64,000 bases of DNA. It comes from Pseudevernia furfuracea. Lineage: Eukaryota; Ascomycota; Lecanoromycetes; Lecanorales; Parmeliaceae. The notes under the pieces are model-generated. The model was not told the DNA's origin and searched no databases. It worked only from the letters and a program-made list of their open reading frames with translations. Made by a program: the position numbers and the translations under genes. Below are positions 34,791 to 45,115 of this stretch, one piece after another; the first letter of the stretch is position 1, and each line of letters begins with the position of its first letter. Location: positions 992,001 through 1,056,000 of the forward strand of contig JAIUPT010000036.1 of assembly GCA_022315425.1 (NCBI GenBank), read 5' to 3'.

Positions 34791-35858
34791 ATGGGAGATC
34801 GACCCTCGCGCAGGGCAGGGTACCTAGCGAGAGGTGCCAAGATACTTACGAGGTTAGGCCAGAACTTCGGCAAAGTTGCCCCGCTCACCCTGCCAGGCAG
34901 GGATGCAGTTCCCAGGAGCCAGCACACAGGTACCGATGCCTCTCCTCCAGTACAAATCGGCGACATGAACTCAATGAACGACACCACCAACAACAACAAC
35001 AACAACAACAATAACAACAACAACAACGGCGATGAAGCCGAGGATCCTGTATCCCACCTTCAAGAGGTAGTCGATGAGGTGGATCTAGACAGTGCTACGG
35101 AAGAAGATCCCTTGACTCTCGACCCAAGCAAGTACTTCCTTCCTCCCTCTTACATTCCCTTGTCTCCATCTCCTCTACAGACATTCTCGGACTAACACGC
35201 GTACGTAACCTCAGCTCAAGATCCCTCCCTCTTCGGCCTCCGCGAAATCTCTTCCTTAGCGTCGTGGTCCGTGTCGACGCACAAGCCCTCTTGCGGCGTG
35301 GACGCCCTCCGCAACCTCAATCCGAGCCAGTTCTGGCAATCAGACGGTCCGCAACCACATTTGCTCACGGTACACTTTTTCAAATTGGTCAAGATTGTCA
35401 AGATAAGGGTGTACTTGGATTTCCTATTGGATGAGAGTTATACGCCTACCAAGATGCAATTCTGGGGTGGGACTGGGATGTATGATCTTGTGAGTCTCAA
35501 TCTCGCTCCATCGGGACGGGAAGGATAAGAATTGATGAGGAGGGTGGAATAGGTTCAATTCTACGAATGGCGTGGTGAAGAGCCGCGTGGCTGGGTCGAT
35601 GTCGATCTTGAGGGCGTCGGTGTGGGAGGCAAGGCCGAGCTGAGGGCATTTGTGGTGCAGGTGCGCGTGTTGGAGAACCATCAGAATGGAAAGGATACGC
35701 ATGTTCGTGGTGTGCAGATCTTCGCCCGGGATGACAAGATTAAGAAGTCGAGACCCGCAGTGGCTGACGAAGAGGGGAAAGAGACGAGTGTTGTTGAGGG
35801 AAGCGAGGTTGTGGGCTTGGAAGAGCCTGATTGGATGCAAGATCCCGAGATCCGATGA
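34791..35858 (+). CDS. APC10: Anaphase-promoting complex subunit 10 (DOC domain)
   Basis: Three exons (34791-35127, 35215-35489, 35553-35858) give 305 residues. The DOC domain fills the C-terminal part: LREISSLASWSVSTHKPSCG, GVDALRNLNPSQFWQSDGPQ, HLLTVHFFKLVKIVKIRVYL, DESYTPTKMQFWGGTGMYDL, EEPRGWVDVDL, and the closing VRGVQIFARDD. APC10 helps the complex bind D-box substrates for ubiquitination in mitosis. Intron 1 has a GC donor (GCAAGT) with an ideal branch (GGACTAACA), the only join that keeps the frame. The N-terminus carries 13 consecutive Asn from an AAC/AAT microsatellite (about 34985-35025). ATG 34791 is the first in frame; ATG 34967 (MNSMNDTTN) is the alternative and perhaps the better start, since the first 59 residues resemble no known APC10 part. 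Confidence 0.92.
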
Positions 35859-36080
35859 GACAACGGAATAAGACTTCCCCTGCTGGAATGAAAGGGGTGA
35901 TCTCCACCCGGAATGTCAGCATGGCACGTCCATTAGACCAGGAAAAACGCCTCAGGTTGTCGAAGAGCTCTGATGGGCTGGCCAATGATGGCCGACATAC
36001 CGCGCATCCAAACTGGCACCTGGGATTTTGGTAGACGGCAAATCTATGCTCTCTATGGACTGCCATACGAGCTTTTGCTT

Positions 36081-37523
36081 CTATCCAGATAAAATTTTCG
36101 ACAGCTCTTGAGCAACATGATCGCCAACCTGCTTGGTGGTCGATTTCCCTCCAATGTCGCCTGTGCGCACATTGGCATCGATCGTTCGTCGGACTGCCTC
36201 CTCTATTGACTTTGCTTCTTCTGGTTGATTGAAAGAGTATCGAAGCATCATAGCCGTCGATAGAATCATTGCCACAGGATTGACCTTCTCCTGCCCTGCA
36301 ATGTCTGGAGCCGAGCCTATACAAACTTATTAGTAGCCCTACCCACTCCTCGGTCTTTGTACAGCACTTACCGTGTATGGGCTCATAAATCCCACTAACT
36401 ACACTTTTCCCATCCGGCACTCCATTCAAACTCGCACTGGGCAGCAAGCCCAAACTCCCAGGTATCACACTCGCCTCATCACTTATAATATCCCCAAACA
36501 AGTTACTCGTGACGATGACCCCATTCAGCGCCCTTGGGTCCTTGACCATCAACATAGCCGCACTATCAATCAAATGATGCCCAAGCTGCAGTTGCGGAAA
36601 CTCGTTCTTCATAACCTCGCCAACCACCTTCCTCCACAGCCGACTCGTAGCCAGCACGTTGGCCTTGTCCAAACTCCACACTTTCTGCGGCGGCTCCGTG
36701 GCCATGGCCAAATGCGCCGCCAGCCTCGCAACGCGCTCAATCTCCGCTCTGGAGTAGGGTTCCGTGTCCCAGGCGTACCCGTCGCCGTTTTCCTCCTCCT
36801 TGCGCTCCCCGAAGTAGATGCCCCCCGTCAGTTCGCGGATGATGGTGAAGTCGACCCCGCGGCAGACGTGCTCTTTGAGCGGGGAGATGGAGACCAGGGA
36901 GTCGGAGGCGAAGTTGCAGGGGCGCAGGTTGCCGAAGGTGCGGAGTTCCTTGCGGAGCTTGAGGAGGCCTTGTTCGGGGCGGATGGGACCGGTGCCGTAT
37001 TTCTGTGTGGGGTGGAGAGAACGGTGTCAGAGTCTGTCTTGGGAAGGAACTTGTAGAGGGATGGGAAGGGAAGGGAAGGGAAGGGAAGGCGTACGGGGCC
37101 GCCTATTGCGCCTAGGAGGACTGCGTCTGCCTTTTTGGCGGCGGCGAGGGCTTCGTCTGTGAGGGGGGATCCGGCGGCGTCGATGGAGGCCTGGATAAGT
37201 TCTTTAGCAGGAGAGATAGCGGGGGGCGGTTTTGAGAGCGTGTGTAACATACCCCGCCTAGCAGGTGTTCTTGGAAGTCGAATTTGATGTGTGGTCGTTC
37301 TTTCTCTACTACGCGAAGGATCTGGATTTTCGGGGTGAGCGGACCACTCTCTTGGCTCGTAGGTAGTCGAGCTGGATGATGGTACCTTCAATGCTTCTGC
37401 CGTGACCTGCGATGTCCATCATTAGTCATCGTGTGCTTTGTGGTCTGTTGGGTTGGGGGGGGGTCTTTGTACCTCTGGGCCGCAGTAGTCTCCTGCGAAG
37501 ACGACAATGTTGTATGGAGGCAT
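36081..37523 (-). CDS. LEU2: 3-isopropylmalate dehydrogenase (leucine biosynthesis)
   Basis: The first exon (37523-37473) encodes MPPYNIVVFAGDYCGPE, the classic start of fungal LEU2 enzymes. Later exons give TAEALK, VVEKERPHIKFDFQEHLLGG, ASIDAAGSPLTDEALAAAKK, AVLLGAIGGP, KYGTGPIRPEQGLLKLRKEL, TFGNLRPCNFASDSLV, RGVDFTIIRELTGGIYFGER, VWSLDKANVLATSRLWRKVV, GVIVTSNLFGDIISDEAS, PGSLGLLPSASL and GIYEPIHG, and the last exon (36275 region to 36081) gives NPVAMILSTAMMLRYSF. The substrate-binding arginines and the Mg-binding aspartates (NLFGDIISDEAS) are present. The enzyme oxidatively decarboxylates 3-isopropylmalate with NAD in the third step of leucine synthesis. At least five introns are present; one near 37070 contains a GGGAA repeat on the plus strand. 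It ends 222 bases from the convergent APC10 stop. Confidence 0.95.
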
Positions 37524-37814
37524 TTTGAGGGTAGACGAATTGGCAAGACTACGGATGTAGCGGACTGGAAAGTATGGGAAAGTATTGGGGGGTTCTTGCG
37601 ACGAGATGGGAATTGTCTTAAGAATTTGGACGAAGGAACGCCGTCATCGGAGCGGCGGGGCAAGATTCGAGGGGCATTTTTTGGCCCGACATCTCACCAA
37701 GCGAATGAAAAGTAGTTGTTTCGTTGGACGAAACGGCCAGATTGATATTAGTTGACTTTTGCAGCAATTGTCTGGATTTTAGGGGGTTCTTTTCGCTATA
37801 AGGTAATAGAGACT
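37524..37814. other. Short intergenic spacer
   Basis: Contains the LEU2 promoter and the 3' flank of the GT34 gene. No Leu3-type site was confidently seen. Confidence 0.4.
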
Positions 37815-39140
37815 TCAAGAAGTCAAAGGTGCATCACTGGGGGCAATAACCTTAGCCGCGACCATCGAAGTTTTGTGGTCTTCCGCAATCTGTATCTCTG
37901 CATCATCGTACGCCTTTTGCAGCGTGACCATAGCGGTTATCATTCCCTCTATGTCAAACGCGGCATAGCGAATAAAATTCTGCAGCTCATCCTCAGCGTC
38001 TTTCACCTCATTCCAATTCAGTCTCAACTTGTACGACCGTTTTTGGGACTGCTGCAATAGCTCCTTCGCTGTATTCAGAACCTCCCAGAATATTTGAATC
38101 TTTTCTGGGTATCCTGAAGCTTCGAGTGGCAAATGCATCTTTTGCGGTGACTGTTCAATCTTGGAAAGCCACCAATGTACAGCGGCTTCTTTCCGTCGTT
38201 CGCTGTCCACGCCTACGAGATGCACCTGCATATCGCCCTCGTATATCTCGGATATCCCTCGGTCTCCTCGATCATACCCATTATACCAACTCCGCGGTTG
38301 GTATATCACATAGTCTTGATTCTCCGGTTGATCAAGGACCCACCACATTGCGTCTATGTCGATGTCTTCTGATGTGTCAACATCCGGCCTCGACTGCGGA
38401 AATGTGGCGACTTATGTAAGAAATTTGATGCTCCACTCGTTTACCCGCAGGAAGAAGGCTCCGTAGTTGAGGTCGTTCCAGTCTCTATTAGCGATGAAGT
38501 GGATGTCTGGAAAAGATTCTTCCCGTGGCAGGAAAATCGTCCATGGGATGTTATTGTTTATGATGATAGTATCCGCGTCGAACCAGCTATGAAGAAAGGG
38601 GTCAAAACAGGCAGACAGCCTTGGAAAGATGTACATCCAGGGTGATGCTTTTTAGGCCGGTCAATACTCACACAATCCAATCCGCTCGTTCATGAGATGC
38701 TTTTGCTATTTCGGACACCAACAAGGAGAGGACGTGAAGCGATTTTTCAAGCACGAGTCTGATCCAGTCTGCCTTCCCGCTGAGGTCATGCTTTAAGATG
38801 TGGGTTGGGTATCCCCACTTGCGGCCATGATGGAGGTGAGTCTCCATACAAGGTTCGAATATCGACTTGTGCTGGTCTCCAATCATTATGCTTGCCTGCC
38901 GTAATCGAGAACCCTTCTCCCAATCTGCATCATATTGTCGGGTATGTGTACTTCGACTTCGCCAGTCTTGGAATCAACAGCGTTTTCAACGTCAGAATCG
39001 CGCCATTGTGCAGAGGCCGGGAGAGAGCGCGACAATCGATACGGCTCTGGCGGCGCAGACTTGCGGCTCAAGAAATAGAAAGCCGAGAGGAAAGAGACGA
39101 GGATAAGCCATCTCCCTTTTTTCCTTACCGGGGCAATCAT
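37815..39140 (-). CDS. GT34-family glycosyltransferase (GMA12/MNN10 type), in-frame stop
   Basis: Three exons (39140-38952, 38895-38672, 38586-37815) join to 394 codons. It is a type II membrane protein: a short basic start (MIAPVRKKGR), TM WLILVSFLSAFYFL, a stem, then the GT34 domain: ASIMIGDQHKSIFEPCMETH, LHHGRKWGYPTHILKHDL, KASHERADWIVWFDADTIII with the metal-binding D-x-D, NRDWNDLNYGAFFLRVNEWS, and WWVLDQPENQDYVIYQPRSWY. GT34 enzymes add galactose or mannose in the Golgi. A TAA at 38412-38414 follows ...NEWSIKFLT. Both sides are in one frame and both look conserved. Either it is a nonsense mutation, or a 51-nt intron (GTAAAC...CCGCAG) removes it together with the NEWS motif that the family normally keeps. 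The C-terminal 130 residues are charged and not clearly family-typical. Confidence 0.8.
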
Positions 39141-40087
39141 AACGAGGCGAGGAAGCTTCTCTCCCAATAATTTGAGGAATCAACTTTCAGAGCATAACAG
39201 AACCATGGCAGAGATCGCGGCATGGTACCTAAATATCTGAGCGTTCTTGCATCAAGTACGTCGACCTATGCTGTGGAGAGACCCCCTCGACGCACACCAT
39301 TCTTATTAGTCTACATGGAATGTCAATTGTGATACACCAAGCGTCAACATGAAACAGGAAGATCGAATGCCTTGGTACGGAGTACTGACTGAGGGCAGAC
39401 TAGCTGTCAGAAGAAGGCAGTCATCAATGTTGGCATCAGCCGAATTGTAGAAAATTCTGGTTGTAAAGCCGGAATGATTGGCGGTGGATGTGCAATAGCG
39501 GCTCAAGCAAGTTCTTACCACGACAAGAAAATCTAATTTATATGCTGTAGGCACGGTCATGACCGGCCGTACAACATATTTAGCGTCTTCTTTACGCAGC
39601 TGTGAAACAGATAAGTAACGATCGGATACCTAGAGTACTGATTTCATAGAAACAGTAACATCAAGGGCTACCGAATGCCGTAAAGCAAGAATAAGATAAA
39701 ATCCCCACGAGCATAATTCCCCGGATGTCGAGAACAGTCGGTTGCACCGTTGTGGCATTTTGAGAAATTGTTGCGGGGGCAGGCTACGCAGCGAAAATTA
39801 GGGCTAGGGCTAAAGACTTCTTTTGGAGGAGGCCATGGACCGGTTATATATAGACGAGAGTGCCCGGCAGATGTCCCCCTGATTCCCTCTGATTCCAGTG
39901 GCAATTGCATATACAGTAAGCGACGGTGGACCTACCGGTGAGAATCAAGCGGGGCAGTCCACGCAACAGAAATGCATGTCTGTGTCTGCACCTTACGAGT
40001 ACCAGAGTACCAGAGTACTCTGCAGGTCTGGAGTCATAATTTCATAATAGTCCCTAGTCCCTAGCTGCATCGTATCTTGCATCTATC
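39141..40087. other. Divergent intergenic region (0.95 kb)
   Basis: Between the GT34 and Nudix-fold genes. No supported frame. Confidence 0.5.
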
Positions 40088-40957
40088 ATGTCTCTATACA
40101 CCGCTCCTCTGCTGCCTCCACCTATTATCACTACTGATCTTCCGCCAACTCTCACCTTCCTCTCCAATCCCATCTCCTATTATTTCAACGCAGCTCCTCC
40201 TTACAACAATGTCGCTCTGGGGACACTCCTCTTCACCCCTCCACCGCAAACTCCGCGATTATTGCTTTTGCAAAGAGGTATGTACTCTCCGCGTGATTAT
40301 TCCCTAGTCAGTACCGGAACTCTACCGGAATTCGTTTTTCGGGAGCCAGAAGCGTAGTGTCTTCTCGAGACATGCCTGCGGCTTGACTTTCTGTTCAAAA
40401 GGGAATACTGACGCCGGAATTTTATAGTGGGCGGCAGGGACCCACACGCTTTCTCTGACTTCTGGCAAATACCCAGCGGCTCACCCAAACCTTCTGATCT
40501 GACAATGCTCCATGCCTTGGCCCGGATAATCTTTGCGCAGACAGGTCTACGGCTTCAAAGTGTGGTCACCATGTCTGGTACTGAAATAGAACCGGCTAGT
40601 TTCGAGACTGGAAACGCCCAAAGGATGAGAATGATATTCATGGTCCAAGTCGCTGAGCTGGGACCAATGCAACTTGACAATTCTCCGTTCGGAAAGGACT
40701 TTGGGTATGGAAGTCAGGGACTGGACGTCGATTCCGTACCAATTACTTTAAATCTTGGCAAGCATAGACAACACTTATGGTCGAGGGAGGAAGACCTCAA
40801 AGAGTTCATGAACTCAGGCTTGTACCCAATCGAAGAGAGGACTCAGTATCGTATGATGCTGGAAGCTTTTGTTTTTCACAAACAAGATCTTGCGTACCTC
40901 GACTCTTTAAATCAACAAAGCCAAAGTGCTGCCTCGAGTCATGGGTTTCACGTATGA
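40088..40957 (+). CDS. Nudix-fold protein with degenerate Nudix box
   Basis: Two exons (40088-40277, 40428-40957) give 239 residues. The fold is recognisable: NVALGTLLFTPPPQTPRLLL then LQR, AFSDFWQIPSGSPKPSD, TMLHALARIIFAQTGLRL, MIFMVQVAE, then an acidic/charged C-terminal part with EEDLKEFMNSGLYPIEER. The Nudix box normally reads G-x5-E-x7-REUxEExGU. Here the expected RE-x2-EE is R-I-I-F-A-Q, so the metal-binding glutamates are gone. The protein is therefore probably not a hydrolase, or a dying copy, although no stop or shift is seen. The intron 40278-40427 is an introner-like copy. Confidence 0.75.
40278..40427 (+). repeat. Introner-like intron copy C (150 nt, in Nudix-fold gene)
   Basis: Splices GTATGT...TTATAG. 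The 3' block GGGAATACTGACGCCGGA can pair imperfectly with TCCGCGTGATTATTCCC near the 5' end. An internal stretch CGTTTTTCGGGAGCCAGAAG resembles the 5' part of copy A (CGTTTTTTCGGAGTCAAG). Confidence 0.65.
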
Positions 40958-41987
40958 ACGGGTGAAACCAGTGGGCATCGACATCTCACTCTCGCCTACT
41001 TATCGGCACCATGAAGTAGACAACAACGCCTCGGAACTCACAGGGTTTCAGGATTCGGCCTCGATCCAAGAATATCCGCTCGGAGCCGGAAACCATCGCA
41101 TCAGCTGACAGAAGAATCCCGATACTACCCGCATGACCAGTATGGCCGCTTGCCGTACCGCCTCGGTCAGTGCAGACCAGCAGTATCCAGTAACACCTCA
41201 TTCCAGATGCTGTTGGGAGCTGGCTGTAGGCACTCGAGACTACTGCAATCTTCCGGATGAGGCAGCTCTCTCCTGGAGTGTGGTGGTTCCTAATGCCGTG
41301 AATTCCAACATAAGACCACCCTGGACCGCTCTAGACTTGACATGAGGCTCGGTATTAATAAAGTAGCGAATGCTTTTCCCGAGCGTGATCGCGGCGTCGA
41401 ATAAGGAAATATATGGCCGAGAAAGTAAGCAGCCGCACGGCATGAGGGGCAAGTGACATTTACAACCACGGCTAATTCCATGGTTCTTGATCCTCCGGTC
41501 CCCCACCCTAGAGGCAAGGATTGGGCGCATTGCAACGGGTTTCTGCATTGGCCCTGGAAATGAGTGCGTTATTTCTCCAATGATAGCTCACTTTTGGGAA
41601 TTGATGGAGCGATTGTTCTAGGATGGCTCAGGGCCGAGACATTGCGAAAAGCGAGCGCCACAGAAACCAATGTCATATCTCAAAATCTGAAAATGAAAAT
41701 GTCTACCTTTTTCCTATCATGCGGGGAAATTAGGAAAAGATGGCTACCCGACACTGTCAAGCATCTATATAGCCAATGGCTTCACTCCTTCAAAAGTATT
41801 TTCGGTCAGGTACTCCAATCGGGTTTCCCCTTTCCCATTCCGCAAATGAGATTGAGATCCCCACCTCGTGCTTACCCCTACCGGCCATGCGAGGGCGTTG
41901 GAATGCATGTCCCCAAATTTTCTGGCTGCATATATCTTCCCTCCAAGGGCAAATCGATCTGTAGAATCAACGATCGGTTCTACAATC
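40958..41987. other. No gene recognised (1.0 kb)
   Basis: Short frames only; upstream region of the FAD oxidase gene. Confidence 0.5.
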
Positions 41988-44037
41988 ATGTTCCATGTGT
42001 CACTCCCAAGGTGGCTCTTTGCTTCCTCTCTCTTCATCCAAGTCTATACTTGGGATAATCCCACCTGGGGCTGCAAATGTGTACGATAGTAGCTTCTTAT
42101 GCACACAAAAAAAACAAGACCTAACAGGACTGATACAAATTAGGCTCCCGAGGAAAGTTGCTGGCCGTCAACATCGCAATGGAACGCGTTCAACCAGTCC
42201 CTCTCTGGAAAGCTTATCGCTGATGTCCCACCCGCTTTACCTTGCTACCCTGGCCCAGCATATAACGCCGAAGCATGTGCTGCTATTGACACCGAGCTGA
42301 CAGAGCAGAGTTTCGTAGCCGACAATCCCATCGCGCTGTCCTATCCTACGGGTTCATGCCCGCCCATCAATGCGACCGCTGGCTCGTCGTGTACCATTGC
42401 GGATCAGCCCACAGACACATGTCCGAATGGCAACCTGACGTCCGCGGCACCGGTTGAATCGTGCTCTATTGGGGATCAGCCCAGGTATACCGTCAATGCC
42501 ACGGGGATTGCAGACGTGGCCGCGGCAATAAATTTCGCCCGGAAAAGGAATTTAAGGCTTGTGGTGCGGAATACGGGGCATGATCTACTACGGAGGTGAA
42601 AATTGCCTTGCTTGGAGCCTTTGTCCGAAGGCTTTTTTTTGACCCTTTTACAGGTCCACAGGCTATGGCAGCTTGCAGGTCTGGATCCGATATCTAAGAA
42701 CGGGCATCACGTTTCAGGAAACTTACCAGCCTTCCGATACGTGTTCCAACTCGACCTGGAAAGGAGGCGCCTTTGTGATCGGAGGGGGCTATACTTGGGA
42801 AGATGTCTACGGTGAAGCGGCGAGCAGGAACGTGATCGTGGTCGGCGGCGGCACACCGGTATGTTGTTGGCCCCACTCTCTTTTCTGCCGGCTCCTATCT
42901 CGTGCGATATGCGGGACCTGACAGATTCGCCAGACTGTCGGCTGTCTAGGCGGTTGGATGCAAGGCGGTGGACACAGTCCCGCGACCCATGATTTTGGTC
43001 TCGGAGCGGACCAGGTACTCGAAGCACAAGTAGTGCTAGCATCCGGAAGATTAGTGACCGCCAACCCGTGCGAAAATTCGGACATCTTCTTTGCCGTTCG
43101 CGGTGGAGGTCCGAGCAGCTATGGAGTCGTGGTCTCGACGGTCATCAAAGCTCATCCTACGAACGAAATCGCCGCTCAGATATTTGGGTTTGCTCCTTTG
43201 ACTGCAAATGATTCCTCGGCGTTCATGGATGCTGTGGCCATCGTCCACCAAAATTACCCGAATCTGTCGGACAGCGGCTTCTCCGGCTACGGCTCCTGGT
43301 CAATCTACTCTCCGACTCCTTTGATCGGCAACTACTCCACCGGCTTCATCCACACCATCGCCGTCTTTGGGAAAACGGCTGCGGAGGCAGAAGCACTTTT
43401 CGCCTCGACGGCTGCCCAGCTACAGAAGTACAACGGCACCAGTCTCTACATGACGACGAGATATCTCTCCTTCCCTACGTATGTCGCCTACTACAACGCT
43501 CTTTCCGGTATCGTGACTCCGGTTGGCCAGACCGCGGCTCTAGGCTCTCGCTTCCTCGACCGCGAAGCTCTCACCGGCAATGCCACCGCGTTGAAGAACA
43601 TGCTGCAAGCCATCGCCGGCACACCGGAGCAGGCAACATCCAACAACATTGTGTTTGTCGGAGGCGGCCAAGTCTTCGCCGATGCCAGCGACCCTTACTC
43701 GGCCGTCAACCCGGCCTGGCGCCAAACTTACGTGCACAACATAGTCGCGAGAGGCTGGGCTCCCGGCTCATCGAATGCCACCATCCAAGCGGTCTACGAT
43801 GACATCACCTACAACAAAACCCAGGCTATGAAAGACCTGGCCCCAAACACGGGGTGCTACATGAATGAGGCTGATCGCTTTGATCCGGACTACTTGCAGG
43901 ACTTCTATGGAGAGCATAGATGGACACTGTCCGAGATCAAAAGGAGGCGTGATCCACGCAACGTGTTTTACTGCCCGACATGCATTGGTAGCGAGCTTTT
44001 CAGGGTGCAGCCTAGTGGGCAGATCTGTTTGTGGTGA
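41988..44037 (+). CDS. Secreted FAD-linked oxidase (berberine bridge enzyme-like)
   Basis: Four exons (41988-42080, 42144-42595, 42654-42858, 42925-44037) join to 620 residues. A signal peptide is present (basic start, then WLFASSLFIQ). The FAD-binding PCMH-type domain shows GIADVAAAINFARKRNLRLV, RNTGHDLLRRSTGYGSLQVW with the His expected to bind FAD covalently, GGAFVIGGGYTWEDVYGEA, and QTVGCLGGWMQGGGHSP with the Cys typical of doubly linked FAD. ATHDFGLGADQVLEAQVVLA, NPCENSDIFFAVRGGGPSSY and VVVSTVIKAHP follow. The C-terminus has the BBE end DYLQDFYGEHRWTLSEIKRR...DPRNVFYCPTCIGSE. Many N-glycosylation sequons (NSTW, NYST, NGTS) fit secretion. Such enzymes oxidise sugars or secondary metabolites, and no neighbouring biosynthetic genes point to a substrate. 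Confidence 0.93.
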
Positions 44038-45115
44038 GGGAAGAAAAATGCGGTTTGGAGAATACTTGATCCATGCATGCATGCGTGCATGGCTCTTGTG
44101 TGCAGTTTAGATTACGTAGTTGGGTAATTCATGCATAGCCGGATGGCAAATCTACGATTGAGAAGGCCCTGGGCAGAATGTACAAGTCCTCTTTCCATCA
44201 CCGTGGCATGGCTAGGAATTTGGCCCTCCATTGTCGCCTACTGAGTTCGGCCGTTTGTGGCGGGGGTGCCCAACGGTTCCAGCTTGATGGGGCCGAGAGT
44301 CTGCGCTTGGAAAAGTCTGCGACGACTGTGACGGCTTTCTTCGTTTCTTATCATCGTCACCGAGCATTTGGTAGTCCCACTGCAAATGGACGAAGAAAGC
44401 CTCTCTCACCTTACATGACTGAGAGACTCCCCCGCAAGACTCTCCTAGAGCAAGGAGAAGGTTTGCGACAGCGGCAAGCGGCCAACCGGAGATTGTCGGT
44501 GGAGCGCAAAGAGCAGAGACATTGTTGCAGTACAGTGATGTGCCTGGCCTAGCTGCAGTATGACGCTCTCGCGTCCCGGCAATTGCAGTTGCAGAAAATA
44601 TCGGGCGAATTTCCTGAGACGCTGGGGAAAAGGTGGATGTCTCAGGCTTCATGCTCTCTCTAGAGCCTCGAAAGACATGGCGTCATGACTTGCTTCTTCA
44701 ATGTCTTCTTTTGCTCCAATCATTGACCGGGTTTTCTTTTTGGGTATTCCTGTCTCCGCCGTAGTTTCCCCCGGTACACGTTATTCACATTTGATCGAGT
44801 CGAGTCGAGTCGTCAAACATAGAAAGAGCGATGGGCTCGAAGGAGCGAGCTTCCGCGGAGCAGGTACTGGGAAGGAAGGGGAGTTTTGACTATAACACCT
44901 GCATCCTTACCTATTAGCTCACTGTGTTGTCGTTTGCGAACCCTCTTCACTTTCCGATAAGCCTCGGCGAATCCGGTCTACAACACCAGTCAATCCGATG
45001 TTGTGCTTCTTCTGCACCCGCAGCCCCTCTTCTCGTCACTCGTCTTCCACATGTGCATCCTCTGTTGCCGAGTTCCCTGCCCCTAACAGCCAGTACAGAA
45101 GAGCCGGATCCACTT
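44038..45115. other. No gene recognised (1.1 kb)
   Basis: A short CATGCATGCATGCG repeat lies at about 44072-44090. Frames up to 146 codons on the minus strand (44212-44652) lack family resemblance. Confidence 0.5.

Noticed and set aside
36373..37056. 227-codon plus-strand frame over LEU2
   Set aside because: Antisense shadow; LEU2 motifs on the minus strand are unambiguous.
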